The notes below the pieces were generated by a model. The model was not told the origin of the DNA and searched no databases. It saw only the letters and a list, made by a program, of their open reading frames with translations. Below, in pieces: positions 39,256 to 49,062 of a DNA stretch of 64,000 nt; positions within the stretch are counted from its first letter, which is position 1; each line of letters opens with the position of its first letter. Origin of the DNA: Bacillus safensis (GTDB taxonomy: Bacteria; Bacillota; Bacilli; Bacillales; Bacillaceae). The translations under genes were made by a program, and so were the position numbers. The DNA lies in the NCBI GenBank assembly GCA_030159235.1, contig BSBG01000005.1:124001-188000 (forward strand), in the 5' to 3' direction.

Positions 39256-40059
39256 ATGAAACGAAAGCCAATCGCGATGATTCTATTATTTTTTCTTGTA
39301 TTACAGCCAGCTGTTGCCAAAGCCGAGGAAACAGCTGCTAACGCGCTGCAAGAATTAACGGAACTATCAGATTCAATCTTTCAATTAACGAGACAAGCTA
39401 AGTACGATGAGGCACTACAAGTCGCATTGTATGTTGAAAAGACATTTAAATCTGAGAATTGGCGTGGAACTTTGACGAATACGCAGATTCGGCAAATTTC
39501 ACTTGGCTATCAAGATATCATAAAAGGGCTGCCGCAGGAAGAATTGAATGAGCGCGAAAAGCTTCGTTATGCCTCTCAATTTAGAATGCTGCTCGATGCA
39601 ATCCAGTCGGATTCTGAGCCGCTTTGGGGTTCGCTCGAAAAGCCTATTATGGGATCTTTTCCTACTTTGAAAAAAGAAGTGAAAGATCCAGAATCGACAA
39701 CATTCTATGAAACTTGGAATGAGCTGGTTTCTTTATACGATATGATCTATCCGAGTTTAACCATTGATATTTCGTCTGAAAAACTGCAGACGATTAAGCA
39801 GCATATGGAAGTGATTGAGCAAGGTGAGTTTTTAAAAGCATCAAGTGGGACAAAGCTTGAACGTCTCACGAAGCTGGAAGAGGATTTATCGAGTGTGTTT
39901 GCTCACGTCGATCAAGATGAAGCGGATCCATCACTTTTATGGGTCATTTTAACAACCGGGAGTATCATTTTATTAACGTTAACGTATGTTGGGTTTCGGA
40001 AATATCGTGCTGAAAAAGAGAAGAAGCAAAAACGTCAGGCTGATTATCCCAAATCATAA
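39256..40059 (+). CDS. ypjB: Sporulation protein YpjB
   Basis: 267-residue protein with a signal peptide (about 1-23, ending AKAEE), a helical extracytoplasmic domain, one C-terminal transmembrane helix (about 231-250, LLWVILTTGSIILLTLTYVG) and a very basic cytoplasmic tail. It belongs to the YpjB family described as sporulation-associated; a molecular role is not known to me. ATG follows TAGGAGGG. Confidence 0.88.
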   Translation: MKRKPIAMILLFFLVLQPAVAKAEETAANALQELTELSDSIFQLTRQAKYDEALQVALYVEKTFKSENWRGTLTNTQIRQISLGYQDIIKGLPQEELNEREKLRYASQFRMLLDAIQSDSEPLWGSLEKPIMGSFPTLKKEVKDPESTTFYETWNELVSLYDMIYPSLTIDISSEKLQTIKQHMEVIEQGEFLKASSGTKLERLTKLEEDLSSVFAHVDQDEADPSLLWVILTTGSIILLTLTYVGFRKYRAEKEKKQKRQADYPKS

Positions 40060-40092
40060 AAAAGAAGCACCAGTTTTGGGCTTCTTTTTTTA
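40058..40092. terminator. Bidirectional terminator between ypjB and ypjC
   Basis: Stem AAAAAAGAAGC/GCTTCTTTTTT (40058-40068 with 40080-40090). Flanking A- and T-runs serve both convergent genes; the ypjC stop lies in the T-run. Confidence 0.88.
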
Positions 40093-40962
40093 ATGCGGAT
40101 TGAGCGGCTTTTTGTGTTCATCTAATGTGAAGCCTTCACCGAGTACATCATGCACGTCACTGACGGATACAAACGCATGAGGATCGACTGAGGTCACGAC
40201 GCTTTTGAGGTGGACAAGCTCGTTTTTCGGAACGACACAATAAAGGACGTTGCGCTCCTGCTTCGTATAGGAACCGATCCCTTTTAAGATGGTTACACCG
40301 CGTTCCATTTCATCCGTTATTTTCTTTTGAATGATGTCATCTTTTTCAGAGATAATCATGGCGCCTTTGGCTGCGTAAGCGCCTTCTTGCATGAAGTCAA
40401 TGACTTTCGCAGCAACAAATACTGCGACGAGAGTATACATCGCTTCTTTGTAATTTAAATAAGTAAGAGACATCGTAATGACGCATGCGTCGAAGATGAA
40501 CATTGTTCGTCCCATGGCCACCTGATAATGCTTGTTGATGAGTCTAGCAATGATGTCCACGCCGCCTGTTGTACCGCCGAATTTAAAGATGATCCCGAGG
40601 CCTGTTCCGATAAACACACCTGCAAATAGGGCAGCTAAGGCTAGATCGTGCTGGAGAGGCATATGTATTTGAAAGCGCTGGAAAATGGCAAGAAAGATAG
40701 AAAGACTGACTGTTCCTACAATTGTATACGTAAACATGGTTCTGCCGAGCATTTTCCAGCCGATAAAAAAGATCGGAATGTTTAAGACAAGGTTTGAAAT
40801 AGATGGGTCAATGTGAAATAGAAAATATAAAAGCAGTGTAATACCTGTAAATCCGCCTTCCGCCAAATTGTTCTGCATATTAAAATGAACAAGACCGAAA
40901 GAGAAAATCGCTGATCCTATTAAAATAAATATGATATTTTTAAGACGAATTTCTTTTAGCAA
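40090..40962 (-). CDS. ypjC: YitT-family membrane protein YpjC (DUF2179)
   Basis: 290-residue protein with about five to six transmembrane helices in the first 200 residues (YitT_membrane type, including GTGLGIIFKFGGTTGGVDIIA) and a cytoplasmic C-terminal DUF2179 domain (about 220-280, TILKGIGSYTKQERNVLYCVV). The transported or sensed compound is unknown. The reverse orientation relative to its neighbours is as in B. subtilis. It has its own promoter at 40998-41026. Confidence 0.92.
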   Translation of the reverse strand: MLKEIRLKNIIFILIGSAIFSFGLVHFNMQNNLAEGGFTGITLLLYFLFHIDPSISNLVLNIPIFFIGWKMLGRTMFTYTIVGTVSLSIFLAIFQRFQIHMPLQHDLALAALFAGVFIGTGLGIIFKFGGTTGGVDIIARLINKHYQVAMGRTMFIFDACVITMSLTYLNYKEAMYTLVAVFVAAKVIDFMQEGAYAAKGAMIISEKDDIIQKKITDEMERGVTILKGIGSYTKQERNVLYCVVPKNELVHLKSVVTSVDPHAFVSVSDVHDVLGEGFTLDEHKKPLNPH

Positions 40963-40997
40963 GAGATCACTCCTTTTTTTGCTTAGACAGCCATAAT

Positions 40998-41026
40998 ATT
41001 ATATGGTATGGGAGAGAAACAAGCAA
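40998..41026 (-). promoter_or_regulatory. Sigma-A promoter for ypjC
   Basis: On the reverse strand: TTGCTT (41026-41021), 17-base spacer, TATAAT (41003-40998). Confidence 0.65.
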
Positions 41027-41042
41027 ACTGAGTTTTAAACAT

Positions 41043-41071
41043 TTGTCAAATATTTATGATTTCGCTAACAT
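41043..41071 (+). promoter_or_regulatory. Sigma-A promoter for the ypjD-birA operon
   Basis: TTGTCA (41043-41048), 17-base spacer, TAACAT (41066-41071), 29 bases before ypjD. It is divergent from the ypjC promoter, with 16 bases between the -35 boxes. Confidence 0.6.
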
Positions 41072-41099
41072 GTAAGAGATGGATAGGAGGATGAGCTTC

Positions 41100-41435
41100 A
41101 TGACGAATGAAAAAACGCTGCGTCGCGTGCAGCAAGAAGTAGATGATTACATAGGACAATTTAAAGAAGGCTATTTCAGCCCGCTTGCCATGATGGCCCG
41201 TCTGACCGAAGAATTAGGGGAGCTGGCAAGAGAGGTTAACCATTACTATGGAGAAAAGCCGAAAAAAACAACGGAAACAGAAAAAAGCATGGAAGAAGAA
41301 ATTGGTGATGTGTTGTTTGTGTTAACATGCCTCGCTAATTCACTTGATATTTCATTAGAAGAAGCACATGATCGTGTGATGCATAAATTCAATACAAGAG
41401 ATAAAGACCGCTGGACGAAAAAAGAAGGGAAGTAG
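41100..41435 (+). CDS. ypjD: MazG-like nucleotide pyrophosphohydrolase YpjD
   Basis: 111-residue all-alpha NTP pyrophosphohydrolase of the MazG/dUTPase-like superfamily. The metal-binding pattern is visible as [11 protein letters not shown] (about 36-46) and [16 protein letters not shown] (about 64-79). The substrate is not established. ATG 41100 follows GGAGGATGAG; the in-frame start at 41079 lies upstream of that site. First of a tightly spaced operon reaching birA. Confidence 0.92.
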   Translation: MTNEKTLRRVQQEVDDYIGQFKEGYFSPLAMMARLTEELGELAREVNHYYGEKPKKTTETEKSMEEEIGDVLFVLTCLANSLDISLEEAHDRVMHKFNTRDKDRWTKKEGK

Positions 41436-41440
41436 AGACA

Positions 41441-42244
41441 ATGACAAGCGAAACCATCAAAGTAGTAATTGCTGGAGCAAGAGGGAGAATGGGAATAGAG
41501 GCTGTGAAGCTGGCGGAAGAAACAGGTCATTTTGAGCTGGTGGCAGCACTTGATCACGCGCATGAAGGGAAAAAATTATCTGATGTCATTCATACGACAT
41601 CAGATGCGCCAATTTATACGAATATTGATGTGTGTCTTTCAGAGACAGCACCAGATGTGTTAATTGATCTGACGACACCAGAAATCGGGAAATTACATAC
41701 AAAAAAGGCACTTGAACATGGGGTGCGTCCAGTCGTAGGAACAACTGGATTTTCAGAAGCTGACCTGAAAGAGCTTCAGCAATTAACAGAGGAAAAGGGC
41801 ATAGGCTGTATTATTGCACCAAACTTTGCTGTAGGTGCTGTCTTAATGATGAAGTTTGCTAAAATGGCAGCGAATTACTTCCCTGATGTTGAGATCATTG
41901 AGCTTCACCATGATAAAAAACTAGATGCCCCGAGCGGTACTGGATTAAAAACGGCTGAAATGATTGCAGAAGTAAGAGAAAGCAAAAAGCAGGGACATCC
42001 AGAAGAGAAAGAATTAATCGAAGGTGCACGAGGAGCAGATTATGATGGTATTCGTCTGCACAGCGTAAGACTTCCAGGTATGATTGCACATCAAGAAGTA
42101 CTGTTTGGAATGGACGGACAGACGCTCACCATTCGTCATGATTCTTATAACCGTGCATCATTTATGTCCGGCGTGAAGCTTTCAGTGGAACAGGTCATGC
42201 ACATTGATCAGCTCGTCTATGGATTAGAAAATATCATCGACTAA
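41441..42244 (+). CDS. dapB: 4-hydroxy-tetrahydrodipicolinate reductase
   Basis: Reduces the DapA product in the lysine/diaminopimelate pathway, also feeding dipicolinate for spores. The 267-residue protein has the NAD(P)-binding GARGRMG motif (about 11-17), DLTTPE, GTTGFS and the catalytic [14 protein letters not shown] segment. It starts six bases after ypjD. Confidence 0.97.
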   Translation: MTSETIKVVIAGARGRMGIEAVKLAEETGHFELVAALDHAHEGKKLSDVIHTTSDAPIYTNIDVCLSETAPDVLIDLTTPEIGKLHTKKALEHGVRPVVGTTGFSEADLKELQQLTEEKGIGCIIAPNFAVGAVLMMKFAKMAANYFPDVEIIELHHDKKLDAPSGTGLKTAEMIAEVRESKKQGHPEEKELIEGARGADYDGIRLHSVRLPGMIAHQEVLFGMDGQTLTIRHDSYNRASFMSGVKLSVEQVMHIDQLVYGLENIID

Positions 42245-42261
42245 TAAGGAGTAGATTCCTG

Positions 42262-42681
42262 ATGAACATTGCTTTAATCGCTCATGATAAGAAAAAAAGT
42301 GACATGATTCAATTTGCCACCGCGTACCGTGATATCTTGGCAGATCATACACTTTATGCAACAGGGACCACAGGTTTGAGAGTGAAAGAAGCGACAGGGC
42401 TTCCCATTCATCGCTTCCAGTCAGGACCGCTTGGAGGAGATCAGCAGATTGGTGCTCTGATTGCTGATAACGCAATGGATCTTGTGCTCTTTTTTAGAGA
42501 CCCGCTAACAGCGCAGCCGCATGAACCGGATGTATCTGCGCTCATACGGCTTTGTGATGTATACACCATTCCATTAGCCACCAATATGGGAACCGCTGAG
42601 ATTTTAGTCAGGAATTTAAATAAAGGTACGTTTGATTTTCGAGATGTAGCAAAAGACGGAGGAACAAATGAAACGACTTGA
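42262..42681 (+). CDS. mgsA: Methylglyoxal synthase
   Basis: Converts dihydroxyacetone phosphate to methylglyoxal and phosphate. The 139-residue protein has the start [12 protein letters not shown], the phosphate-binding ATGTTGLRV, and the catalytic-aspartate region [15 protein letters not shown] with [15 protein letters not shown]. It overlaps bshB1 by 14 bases. Methylglyoxal is detoxified through bacillithiol in Bacillus, which suits its position beside the bacillithiol genes. Confidence 0.97.
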   Translation: MNIALIAHDKKKSDMIQFATAYRDILADHTLYATGTTGLRVKEATGLPIHRFQSGPLGGDQQIGALIADNAMDLVLFFRDPLTAQPHEPDVSALIRLCDVYTIPLATNMGTAEILVRNLNKGTFDFRDVAKDGGTNETT

Positions 42682-43375
42682 TATCCTTGCATTCGGTGCC
42701 CATAGCGATGATGTAGAGATTGGAATGGGCGGAACGATTGCAAAATACGTAAAAAAAGGGGCACGTGTCGGGATTTGCGACTTGACCCAGGCTGAATTAT
42801 CTTCAAATGGAACGGTAGAGAGCCGCAAGGAAGAAGCAAAAGCCGCCGCCTCTATTTTAGGTGTGACAACGCGAATTCAGCTTACACTTCCAGATAGAGG
42901 GCTGTATTTAAATGACGAAGCGATGAAGGAAATTGCAGGCGTGATTCGAACATACAAACCGAAACTGATTTTTGCTCCGCACTGCCAAGATCGGCATCCA
43001 GATCATGGTCACGCGGGCACACTTGTAGAAGAGGCCGCTTTTTCTGCAGGTATACATAAATTTGAAGATTCATACAAGCAGCCAGCGCATAAAATAAGCC
43101 AGATGTACTATTACATGATTAACGGTCATCATCGTCCGGACTTTGTAATCGATATTTCTGAGGAGATGCAACAAAAGATAGATAGCTTGCATGCGTATCA
43201 AAGCCAATTTGTTAAATCAGCAAATTCAGTAGAGACACCACTTGTGAATGGTTATATAGATTTTGTCAAAATGAGAGAGTCTATGTATGGAAGGGAAGTC
43301 AACAAAGCTTATGCAGAAGGGTTTATCACTAAGAAACCACTTTTGATGGATGATGACTTACTTGGGGGGGGAATT
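42668..43375 (+). CDS. bshB1: N-acetylglucosaminyl-malate deacetylase BshB1 (in frame with bshA here)
   Basis: Zinc-dependent deacetylase for the second bacillithiol step (GlcNAc-Mal to GlcN-Mal). The metal-site motifs [13 protein letters not shown] (near residue 11) and HPDHGHAG are present. The gene should end at about 235 residues. Here the frame reads through LLGGGI straight into the bshA methionine, because of an eight-G run at 43364-43371; with seven G it would end LLGGEL and stop at the TGA at 43377-43379. The fused frame (42668-44521) has 617 codons. It may be true fusion, slippage or a sequencing/assembly error. Confidence 0.9.
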
Positions 43376-44521
43376 ATGAAAAAACTGAAGATCGGAATTA
43401 CGTGTTATCCAAGTGTCGGCGGCTCGGGTATTATTGCCACGGAGCTTGGAAAACGTTTAGCTGAAAAAGGGCACGATGTTCATTTCATTACCTCTAGCAT
43501 TCCGTTTAGGCTTAATAAAGTATATCCGAATATTTATTTTCATGAGGTGAATGTGAACCAATATGCTGTTTTTCAATATCCGCCTTATGACCTTGCGCTG
43601 GCAAGTAAGTTGGCAGAAGTCGCAAAACGAGAGAAACTCGATATTATTCACGCGCATTATGCAGTCCCTCACGCCGTTTGTGCGTACTTAGCCAAGCAAA
43701 TGACCGGACACTCTGTGAAAGTTGTTACGACGCTTCACGGGACGGACATTACGGTTTTAGGCTATGATCCATCATTAAAGGAAGTGATCCGATTTGCCAT
43801 CGAATCATCGGATCGTGTGACGGCGGTGTCGCATTCATTAGCTGCGCAGACGTACGACTTGATAAAGCCAGATAAAAAGATCGATACAATCCATAATTTC
43901 GTCGATGAGCGTGTATACTTGCGTGAAGATCACGAAGAGCTGAAGAGACATTATGGTCTTTTACAGGATGAAAAGGTCGTCATTCATGTATCGAATTTCC
44001 GCAAGGTGAAGCGGGTGCATGATGTCATTCATGTGTTTAAAAAAATCTCTGATCAGGTGAATGCAAAACTGCTGCTCATTGGGGACGGTCCTGAAATATC
44101 GGTTGTTTGCGAACTGGTGAAAAAGCTGGGACTGACGGACCGTGTGTTATTTTTAGGAAAGCAAGAGAAGGTTGAGGAGCTTTATTCAATCAGTGATTTG
44201 AAGCTGCTTCTTTCAGAAAAGGAGAGCTTTGGACTTGTGCTCCTTGAGGCAATGGCGTGCGGTGTCCCCTGTATTGGGACAGATGTCGGCGGTATTCCAG
44301 AAGTCATTACACATGGAGAAACAGGGTTTCTTGTCCCGCTCGGCGATATAGACAGAGCAGCAAAGCACGCGGTGTCTCTGCTGAAAGACAAAGCGCTTCA
44401 TGAACAAGTGTCAACAGCAGCTCAGTCTAGTGTTCAAGCTCATTTCTCTTCTGAAAAAATTGTGAGTGAATATGAAAAGCTTTACCTAGAATTGATCGAA
44501 GGTGATGATGAAGATGAATGA
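43376..44521 (+). CDS. bshA: N-acetyl-alpha-D-glucosaminyl L-malate synthase BshA
   Basis: GT4 glycosyltransferase for the first bacillithiol step, joining UDP-GlcNAc and L-malate. The 381-residue domain begins [18 protein letters not shown] and has [27 protein letters not shown] and the nucleotide-binding E-x7-E region [17 protein letters not shown]. The ATG at 43376 has its ribosome site in the G8 run. If the run is correct, it is also translated as the C-terminal part of the BshB1-BshA frame. It overlaps cca by eight bases. Confidence 0.95.
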   Translation: MKKLKIGITCYPSVGGSGIIATELGKRLAEKGHDVHFITSSIPFRLNKVYPNIYFHEVNVNQYAVFQYPPYDLALASKLAEVAKREKLDIIHAHYAVPHAVCAYLAKQMTGHSVKVVTTLHGTDITVLGYDPSLKEVIRFAIESSDRVTAVSHSLAAQTYDLIKPDKKIDTIHNFVDERVYLREDHEELKRHYGLLQDEKVVIHVSNFRKVKRVHDVIHVFKKISDQVNAKLLLIGDGPEISVVCELVKKLGLTDRVLFLGKQEKVEELYSISDLKLLLSEKESFGLVLLEAMACGVPCIGTDVGGIPEVITHGETGFLVPLGDIDRAAKHAVSLLKDKALHEQVSTAAQSSVQAHFSSEKIVSEYEKLYLELIEGDDEDE

Positions 44522-45716
44522 ACCATTCACACATGCGATCCCTATTTTACATACACTGCACGAACATGGGCATCAGGCTTACTTTGTCGGCGGAGCGGTA
44601 AGAGATGTTCTATTAGGACGGGAAATCGGCGATATTGATATTGCGACAGATGCAACACCTGATACGGTTGAATCTTTGTTTGAAAAAACAGTGGATGTCG
44701 GCAAGGAGCATGGCACTGTCATAGTTCTACATGATGGGATCAGCTATGAGGTCACGACATTTCGAACGGAATCAGAGTATGAAGATTTTCGCAGACCGAA
44801 AGAAGTAGTGTTTATCACATCCTTGAAGGAAGATCTTTTAAGGAGAGATTTAACGATCAATGCGATGGCCATGGATATAAATGGGGAGATCATTGACCAT
44901 GTAGGTGGCAAACAGGATATTGAGCGGAAACGAATTCAAACCGTAGGAGAACCAGCGTGCCGCTTTCAAGAAGATGCGCTTCGCATGATGAGAGCTGTTC
45001 GTTTTTTAAGCCAGCTTGGATTTGAACTCGCTGATGAGACGGCTGAGGCCATGAAAAAAGATAAGCATTTGCTTGCCAACATATCGGTTGAACGCAAAAA
45101 GATTGAAATGGAGAAGCTTTTACAAGGCCGTCATTGTGAGCAGGCCATACAAGTGATCATTTCAACTAAATTATATGAAGAATTGCCAGGCCTCAAAGAG
45201 GATCGTCTTCATGAATCCTTCCAAGCATTTCCGTATTATTTACTGGATGGACTAGAGGAAGTATGGGGGGCTTTTATCCATTTGCTAGGCCTAAATGAAG
45301 CGGAGGCTGTGTCCTTTTTAAAAGAATGGAAGCTGTCAACGAAGCTTTTGAAAGACGCAGTGGCTATTAGCCAATACGTCGATTGTGACTGGGATGCGGA
45401 AAAAATGTTTGAAGCTGGTGAACACATGCTCCTATCTAGCTTGAAGATCACGCAGTTAAAACATGAGCGCCGCATTTTCTTTGATGAGCTGGAGGCAGCG
45501 AAGCGTTCTTATGATGCACTGCCGATTAAAAAGCTCCGAGACCTCGCTGTTTCAGGAAAAGATTTAATGGACTTTCGTCAAAAGACCTCAGGGAAATGGA
45601 TTGCAGAGGAGCTTGATCTTGTGAAAAAAGCCGTTTTGCAAAACCGTTTGGAAAACCGAAAAGAAGCCATAGAGGAGTGGCTTAAAGCATGCGATCAGCA
45701 ATTAGAAAACGATTAA
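44514..45716 (+). CDS. cca: CCA tRNA nucleotidyltransferase
   Basis: Adds or repairs the 3' CCA end of tRNAs. The 400-residue class II enzyme has [20 protein letters not shown] (catalytic DxD as DID), [12 protein letters not shown], and the nucleotide-selecting region [15 protein letters not shown] 44514 is chosen over in-frame codons at 44502-44510 by spacing to AAGGTGA. It ends 28 bases inside birA. It is rather divergent from the B. subtilis protein in its C-terminal half. Confidence 0.95.
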   Translation: MNEPFTHAIPILHTLHEHGHQAYFVGGAVRDVLLGREIGDIDIATDATPDTVESLFEKTVDVGKEHGTVIVLHDGISYEVTTFRTESEYEDFRRPKEVVFITSLKEDLLRRDLTINAMAMDINGEIIDHVGGKQDIERKRIQTVGEPACRFQEDALRMMRAVRFLSQLGFELADETAEAMKKDKHLLANISVERKKIEMEKLLQGRHCEQAIQVIISTKLYEELPGLKEDRLHESFQAFPYYLLDGLEEVWGAFIHLLGLNEAEAVSFLKEWKLSTKLLKDAVAISQYVDCDWDAEKMFEAGEHMLLSSLKITQLKHERRIFFDELEAAKRSYDALPIKKLRDLAVSGKDLMDFRQKTSGKWIAEELDLVKKAVLQNRLENRKEAIEEWLKACDQQLEND

Positions 45717-46672
45717 TTGAATTATTTACAGCATCCAACCAGGATTTTGTCTCAAGTCAGCAAATTTGTGATGAGCTTGGCTGCTCCCGAACGGCTGTAT
45801 GGAAGCATATAGAGGATTTGCGAAAAGAGGGGTATGAGGTAGAAGCTGTCAGAAGAAAAGGTTACCGTCTGCTTCGTAAACCGGACAAAATTAGTGAGGA
45901 CGAAATTCTGTTTGGTCTGGAGACTGAGAGCTTTGGCAGGCATATTTACTTTCAAGAAGAAGTCGCTTCAACTCAGCTGATTGCCCATGATCTTGTAAAT
46001 GAAGGTGCGCCCCACGGCACGATCGTTGTCAGCGATCATCAGACAAACGGAAAAGGGCGTCTTCAAAGAGCATGGCATTCACCAAATGGGACAGGCATTT
46101 GGATGAGTCTCATTCTGCGGCCTGAAATTCCACTGCACAAGGCGCCGCAGATGACGCTTTTGGCATCTGTAGCCATCGCAGAGGCTATTGCGAAGCAAAC
46201 AGGACTCAGTCCATCTATTAAATGGCCAAACGATATTTTGTTGAACGGAAAAAAGGTTGTTGGCATTCTGACAGAATTAAAAGCAGAAGCTGACCAGGTT
46301 CATGCGGTCATTATTGGACCTGGTATTAATGTCAACCAAACCGCTGATGATTTTCCGGATGAACTAAAGGATGTCGCCACAAGTCTGCGAATGGAACTGA
46401 ATGAAAAAGTGGATCGTGCTGCACTCATACAATACATCATGTCCACCTTTGAACAAAGGTATGCCGATTATATGAAGCTTGGATTTGCACCTATTAAAAA
46501 ATTGTGGGAATCGTTTGCGATGACGATCGGTCAACATATTGTTGCCCGCACCGTGAACGGGAAATATACAGGAAAAGCGCTCGGAATCAACGAAGAGGGT
46601 GTTTTATTGCTTGAAACAGAGGACGGTATCCAAAAAATTTACTCCGCAGACATCGAGATAAAGTCAACTTAA
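45689..46672 (+). CDS. birA: Biotin-protein ligase / biotin operon repressor BirA
   Basis: Biotinylates acetyl-CoA carboxylase and, when biotin is ample, represses biotin genes. The 327-residue protein has an N-terminal winged helix (about 1-65, SSQQICDELGCSRTAVWKHI), the ligase core with GKGRLQRAWHSPNGTGIW (biotinyl-AMP site) and KWPNDILLNGKKVVGIL, and a C-terminal SH3-like domain (about 275-325). Last gene of the ypjD operon; no clear terminator follows. Confidence 0.97.
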   Translation: MRSAIRKRLIELFTASNQDFVSSQQICDELGCSRTAVWKHIEDLRKEGYEVEAVRRKGYRLLRKPDKISEDEILFGLETESFGRHIYFQEEVASTQLIAHDLVNEGAPHGTIVVSDHQTNGKGRLQRAWHSPNGTGIWMSLILRPEIPLHKAPQMTLLASVAIAEAIAKQTGLSPSIKWPNDILLNGKKVVGILTELKAEADQVHAVIIGPGINVNQTADDFPDELKDVATSLRMELNEKVDRAALIQYIMSTFEQRYADYMKLGFAPIKKLWESFAMTIGQHIVARTVNGKYTGKALGINEEGVLLLETEDGIQKIYSADIEIKST

Positions 46673-46673
46673 G

Positions 46674-46702
46674 TGGAACACCCGGCACATTTTTGATATA
46701 CT
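46674..46702 (+). promoter_or_regulatory. Promoter for panBCD
   Basis: TGGAAC (46674-46679), 17-base spacer, TATACT (46697-46702) with an extended -10 TGa. It overlaps the last base region after birA and implies a 160-base leader. Confidence 0.55.
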
Positions 46703-46707
46703 TCGTG

Positions 46708-46869
46708 TGGGCAGTATCTGAAAAGAACTGTACCTGTTAGGAAGAAAAATATGATAAATTTCTGCCTTGATCCTAAGGGACTTGGACAGAGGGATGATTC
46801 GCCGCACATGAGAGATCAAACCATGTGATGTGAGGCAAGCCATTTCCTCTCCAGAATGAGGAGGAACAA
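46708..46869 (+). promoter_or_regulatory. Structured panB leader (possible pan RNA motif)
   Basis: Pairings seen: TTAGGA/TCCTAA (46737-46742 with 46770-46775) enclosing AGAAA/TTTCT; CACATG/CATGTG (46805-46810 with 46822-46827); and TTCCTC/GAGGAA (46844-46849 with 46861-46866), which covers the panB ribosome site GAGGAGGAA. A conserved pan RNA motif is known before panB in Firmicutes; I could not check its consensus against this sequence. Confidence 0.5.
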
Positions 46870-47709
46870 ATGAAGACAAAGCTAGATTTTTTCAAAATGA
46901 AAGAACAAAACGAACCAATTGTGATGCTAACCGCATACGACTATCCATCTGCTAAGCAAGCGGAAAAAGCGGAAGTCGACATGATCTTAGTTGGTGATTC
47001 ACTTGGGATGGTTGTACTTGGACTAGATTCAACTGTACAAGTCACGATGGAGGATATGATCCACCACACAAAAGCAGTGAAAAGAGGCGCAAAAGACACA
47101 TTTGTTGTGACTGATATGCCATTTATGTCTTATCATTATTCGTTAGAAGAAACAATGAAAAATGCAGCACGCATCATGCAAGAAAGCGGTGCCGATGCCT
47201 TAAAGCTAGAAGGCGGAGATGGAGTGTTTGAATCCATTCAAGCCCTCACAAGAGGCGGAATTCCTGTCGTCAGCCATTTAGGCCTCACACCTCAATCAGT
47301 TGGTGTACTTGGCGGGTATAAAGTGCAAGGAAAAGACCACGAAAGTGCTCAAAAATTGATTGAAGACAGCTTAAAATGTGAGGAAAATGGTGCGATCGCA
47401 CTTGTGCTGGAATGCGTACCTGGCGAACTGACAAAACGAATAACCGACATGCTGAAGATTCCTGTGATTGGAATTGGTGCAGGAGCTGAGGCAGATGGAC
47501 AAGTTCTCGTTTACCATGATGTGGTAGGATATGGGGTGTCTAGAACACCTAAGTTTGTGAAACAATACGCGCAAATTGATACTGTTTTAGAAGAAGCGCT
47601 CATTCAATATACAAAAGAAGTAAAAGCACGCACATTCCCAGAGGACATGCACACGTTTCATATCAAAGAAGAAGTCCTTGACGGTTTATATGGGGGAATC
47701 AAAAAATGA
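46870..47709 (+). CDS. panB: 3-methyl-2-oxobutanoate hydroxymethyltransferase
   Basis: First committed pantothenate step, making ketopantoate. The 279-residue TIM-barrel protein has the metal site [11 protein letters not shown], the conserved [21 protein letters not shown] and [18 protein letters not shown] follows GAGGAGGAA. The stop overlaps the panC start by four bases. Confidence 0.98.
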   Translation: MKTKLDFFKMKEQNEPIVMLTAYDYPSAKQAEKAEVDMILVGDSLGMVVLGLDSTVQVTMEDMIHHTKAVKRGAKDTFVVTDMPFMSYHYSLEETMKNAARIMQESGADALKLEGGDGVFESIQALTRGGIPVVSHLGLTPQSVGVLGGYKVQGKDHESAQKLIEDSLKCEENGAIALVLECVPGELTKRITDMLKIPVIGIGAGAEADGQVLVYHDVVGYGVSRTPKFVKQYAQIDTVLEEALIQYTKEVKARTFPEDMHTFHIKEEVLDGLYGGIKK

Positions 47710-48572
47710 ACGTTGTCACCCATATTCACGAGCTGAAAGAATTGATCAAGCAGCATCAAGAAAAGCAACACTCCATCGGCTTTGTTCCGACGATGGGCTT
47801 TCTTCATGAAGGACATCTGACTTTGGTGAAAGAGGCAAGAGGTCAAAATGACATTGTGGTGATCAGCATTTTTGTCAATCCTTTGCAATTTGGACCGAAT
47901 GAAGACTTTGAATCCTATCCAAGAGATATGAAAAGAGATCAGCGTCTTGCAGAAGAAGCAGGTGTGGATATTTTATTTACACCTGATGTGAAGGAAATGT
48001 ACCAAAATGAACCATCTATTACGATGACGGTTCAAAAACGGACTGATGTCTTATGTGGGAAAAAACGTCCAGGACATTTCGACGGCGTTGTCACTGTGCT
48101 CACGAAGCTATTTCATCTCGTGTCACCAACAAATGTCTACTTTGGTCTAAAGGATGCACAGCAAGTCGCTGTGATTGATGCGATGATCAAGGATTTCTTC
48201 TTTGATCTTCACCTTGTATCTGTACCGACAGTTAGAGAAGAAGACGGTTTAGCGAAAAGCTCAAGAAATGTGTACTTGTCTGAAAAAGAAAGACAAGAAG
48301 CTCCCGCTTTATACCGAGCATTAAATAAAGGACAGGCAGCTGTTGAAAAAGGTGAACGTGATGTCAGTCGTGTGTATCAGCTGATAGAAGAGGAGCTACT
48401 TCACACGGGCGGAGAAATCGATTATATTGAGATCTACTCCTACCCAGAACTTGAGCCGCTTCAGCAGTTGGCAGGGCAGGTCATTATTGCAATTGCAGTG
48501 AAATTCTCACGGGCACGACTGATTGATAATGTGATATTCCATGTTCCTGAAAGCGGTGAAAAACATGTATAG
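47706..48572 (+). CDS. panC: Pantothenate synthetase
   Basis: ATP-dependent ligation of pantoate and beta-alanine. The 288-residue protein has the HIGH-like nucleotide motif [14 protein letters not shown] (about 27-40), [16 protein letters not shown], and the KMSKS-equivalent [11 protein letters not shown]. It overlaps panB by four and panD by eight bases. Confidence 0.98.
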   Translation: MNVVTHIHELKELIKQHQEKQHSIGFVPTMGFLHEGHLTLVKEARGQNDIVVISIFVNPLQFGPNEDFESYPRDMKRDQRLAEEAGVDILFTPDVKEMYQNEPSITMTVQKRTDVLCGKKRPGHFDGVVTVLTKLFHLVSPTNVYFGLKDAQQVAVIDAMIKDFFFDLHLVSVPTVREEDGLAKSSRNVYLSEKERQEAPALYRALNKGQAAVEKGERDVSRVYQLIEEELLHTGGEIDYIEIYSYPELEPLQQLAGQVIIAIAVKFSRARLIDNVIFHVPESGEKHV

Positions 48573-48948
48573 AACCTTTATGACTTCTAAGCTCCATAAA
48601 GCGACGGTGACAGAAGCGAACTTACATTATGTAGGAAGTATTACAATTGACGAAGATTTACTTGATGCGGCTGGCATGATGGCAAATGAGAAAGTACAAA
48701 TCGTCAATAATCATAATGGCGCGAGACTTGAAACATATATTATTCCTGGCGAAAGAAAGAGCGGTGTCATTTGCCTAAACGGTGCGGCAGCGAGATTGGT
48801 TCAGCCAGGGGATGAAGTGATTATTATCGCTTATGGGATGTTATCAGAAGAAGAAGCAAAGACACACACACCAAAAGTGGTCGTGTTAAATAAACAAAAT
48901 CAAATTGAACAAATGATTGGGCAGGAGCCTGCGAGAACGATTTTATAA
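48565..48948 (+). CDS. panD: Aspartate 1-decarboxylase
   Basis: Pyruvoyl enzyme making beta-alanine from aspartate. The 127-residue precursor self-cleaves between Gly24 and Ser25, seen here in YVGSITID; the surrounding [16 protein letters not shown] and [11 protein letters not shown] are conserved. ATG 48565 after GCGGTGAAAA is preferred to the in-frame 48541 start on length. A weak stem-loop follows. Confidence 0.98.
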   Translation: MYRTFMTSKLHKATVTEANLHYVGSITIDEDLLDAAGMMANEKVQIVNNHNGARLETYIIPGERKSGVICLNGAAARLVQPGDEVIIIAYGMLSEEEAKTHTPKVVVLNKQNQIEQMIGQEPARTIL

Positions 48949-48961
48949 CGCAAGTTGCATG

Positions 48962-48999
48962 TAAACAGAACAGTTTTATGAATAGAAGCTGTTCTGTTT
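48962..48999 (+). terminator. Stem-loop after panD
   Basis: Stem AAACAGAACAG/CTGTTCTGTTT (48963-48973 with 48988-48998) with a 14-base loop. The T-tract is weak, so termination is probable but not certain. Confidence 0.6.
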
Positions 49000-49062
49000 C
49001 ATCTATTTTGTCCAGAGCGTGTTTCACTTCAGGGTGAAACGAGGAATTGAGGTGTCCATTTT

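Noticed and set aside
46680-46869. T-box riboswitch before panB.
   Set aside because: No conserved T-box sequence (AGGGTGGNACCGCG type) and no terminator are present in the leader.
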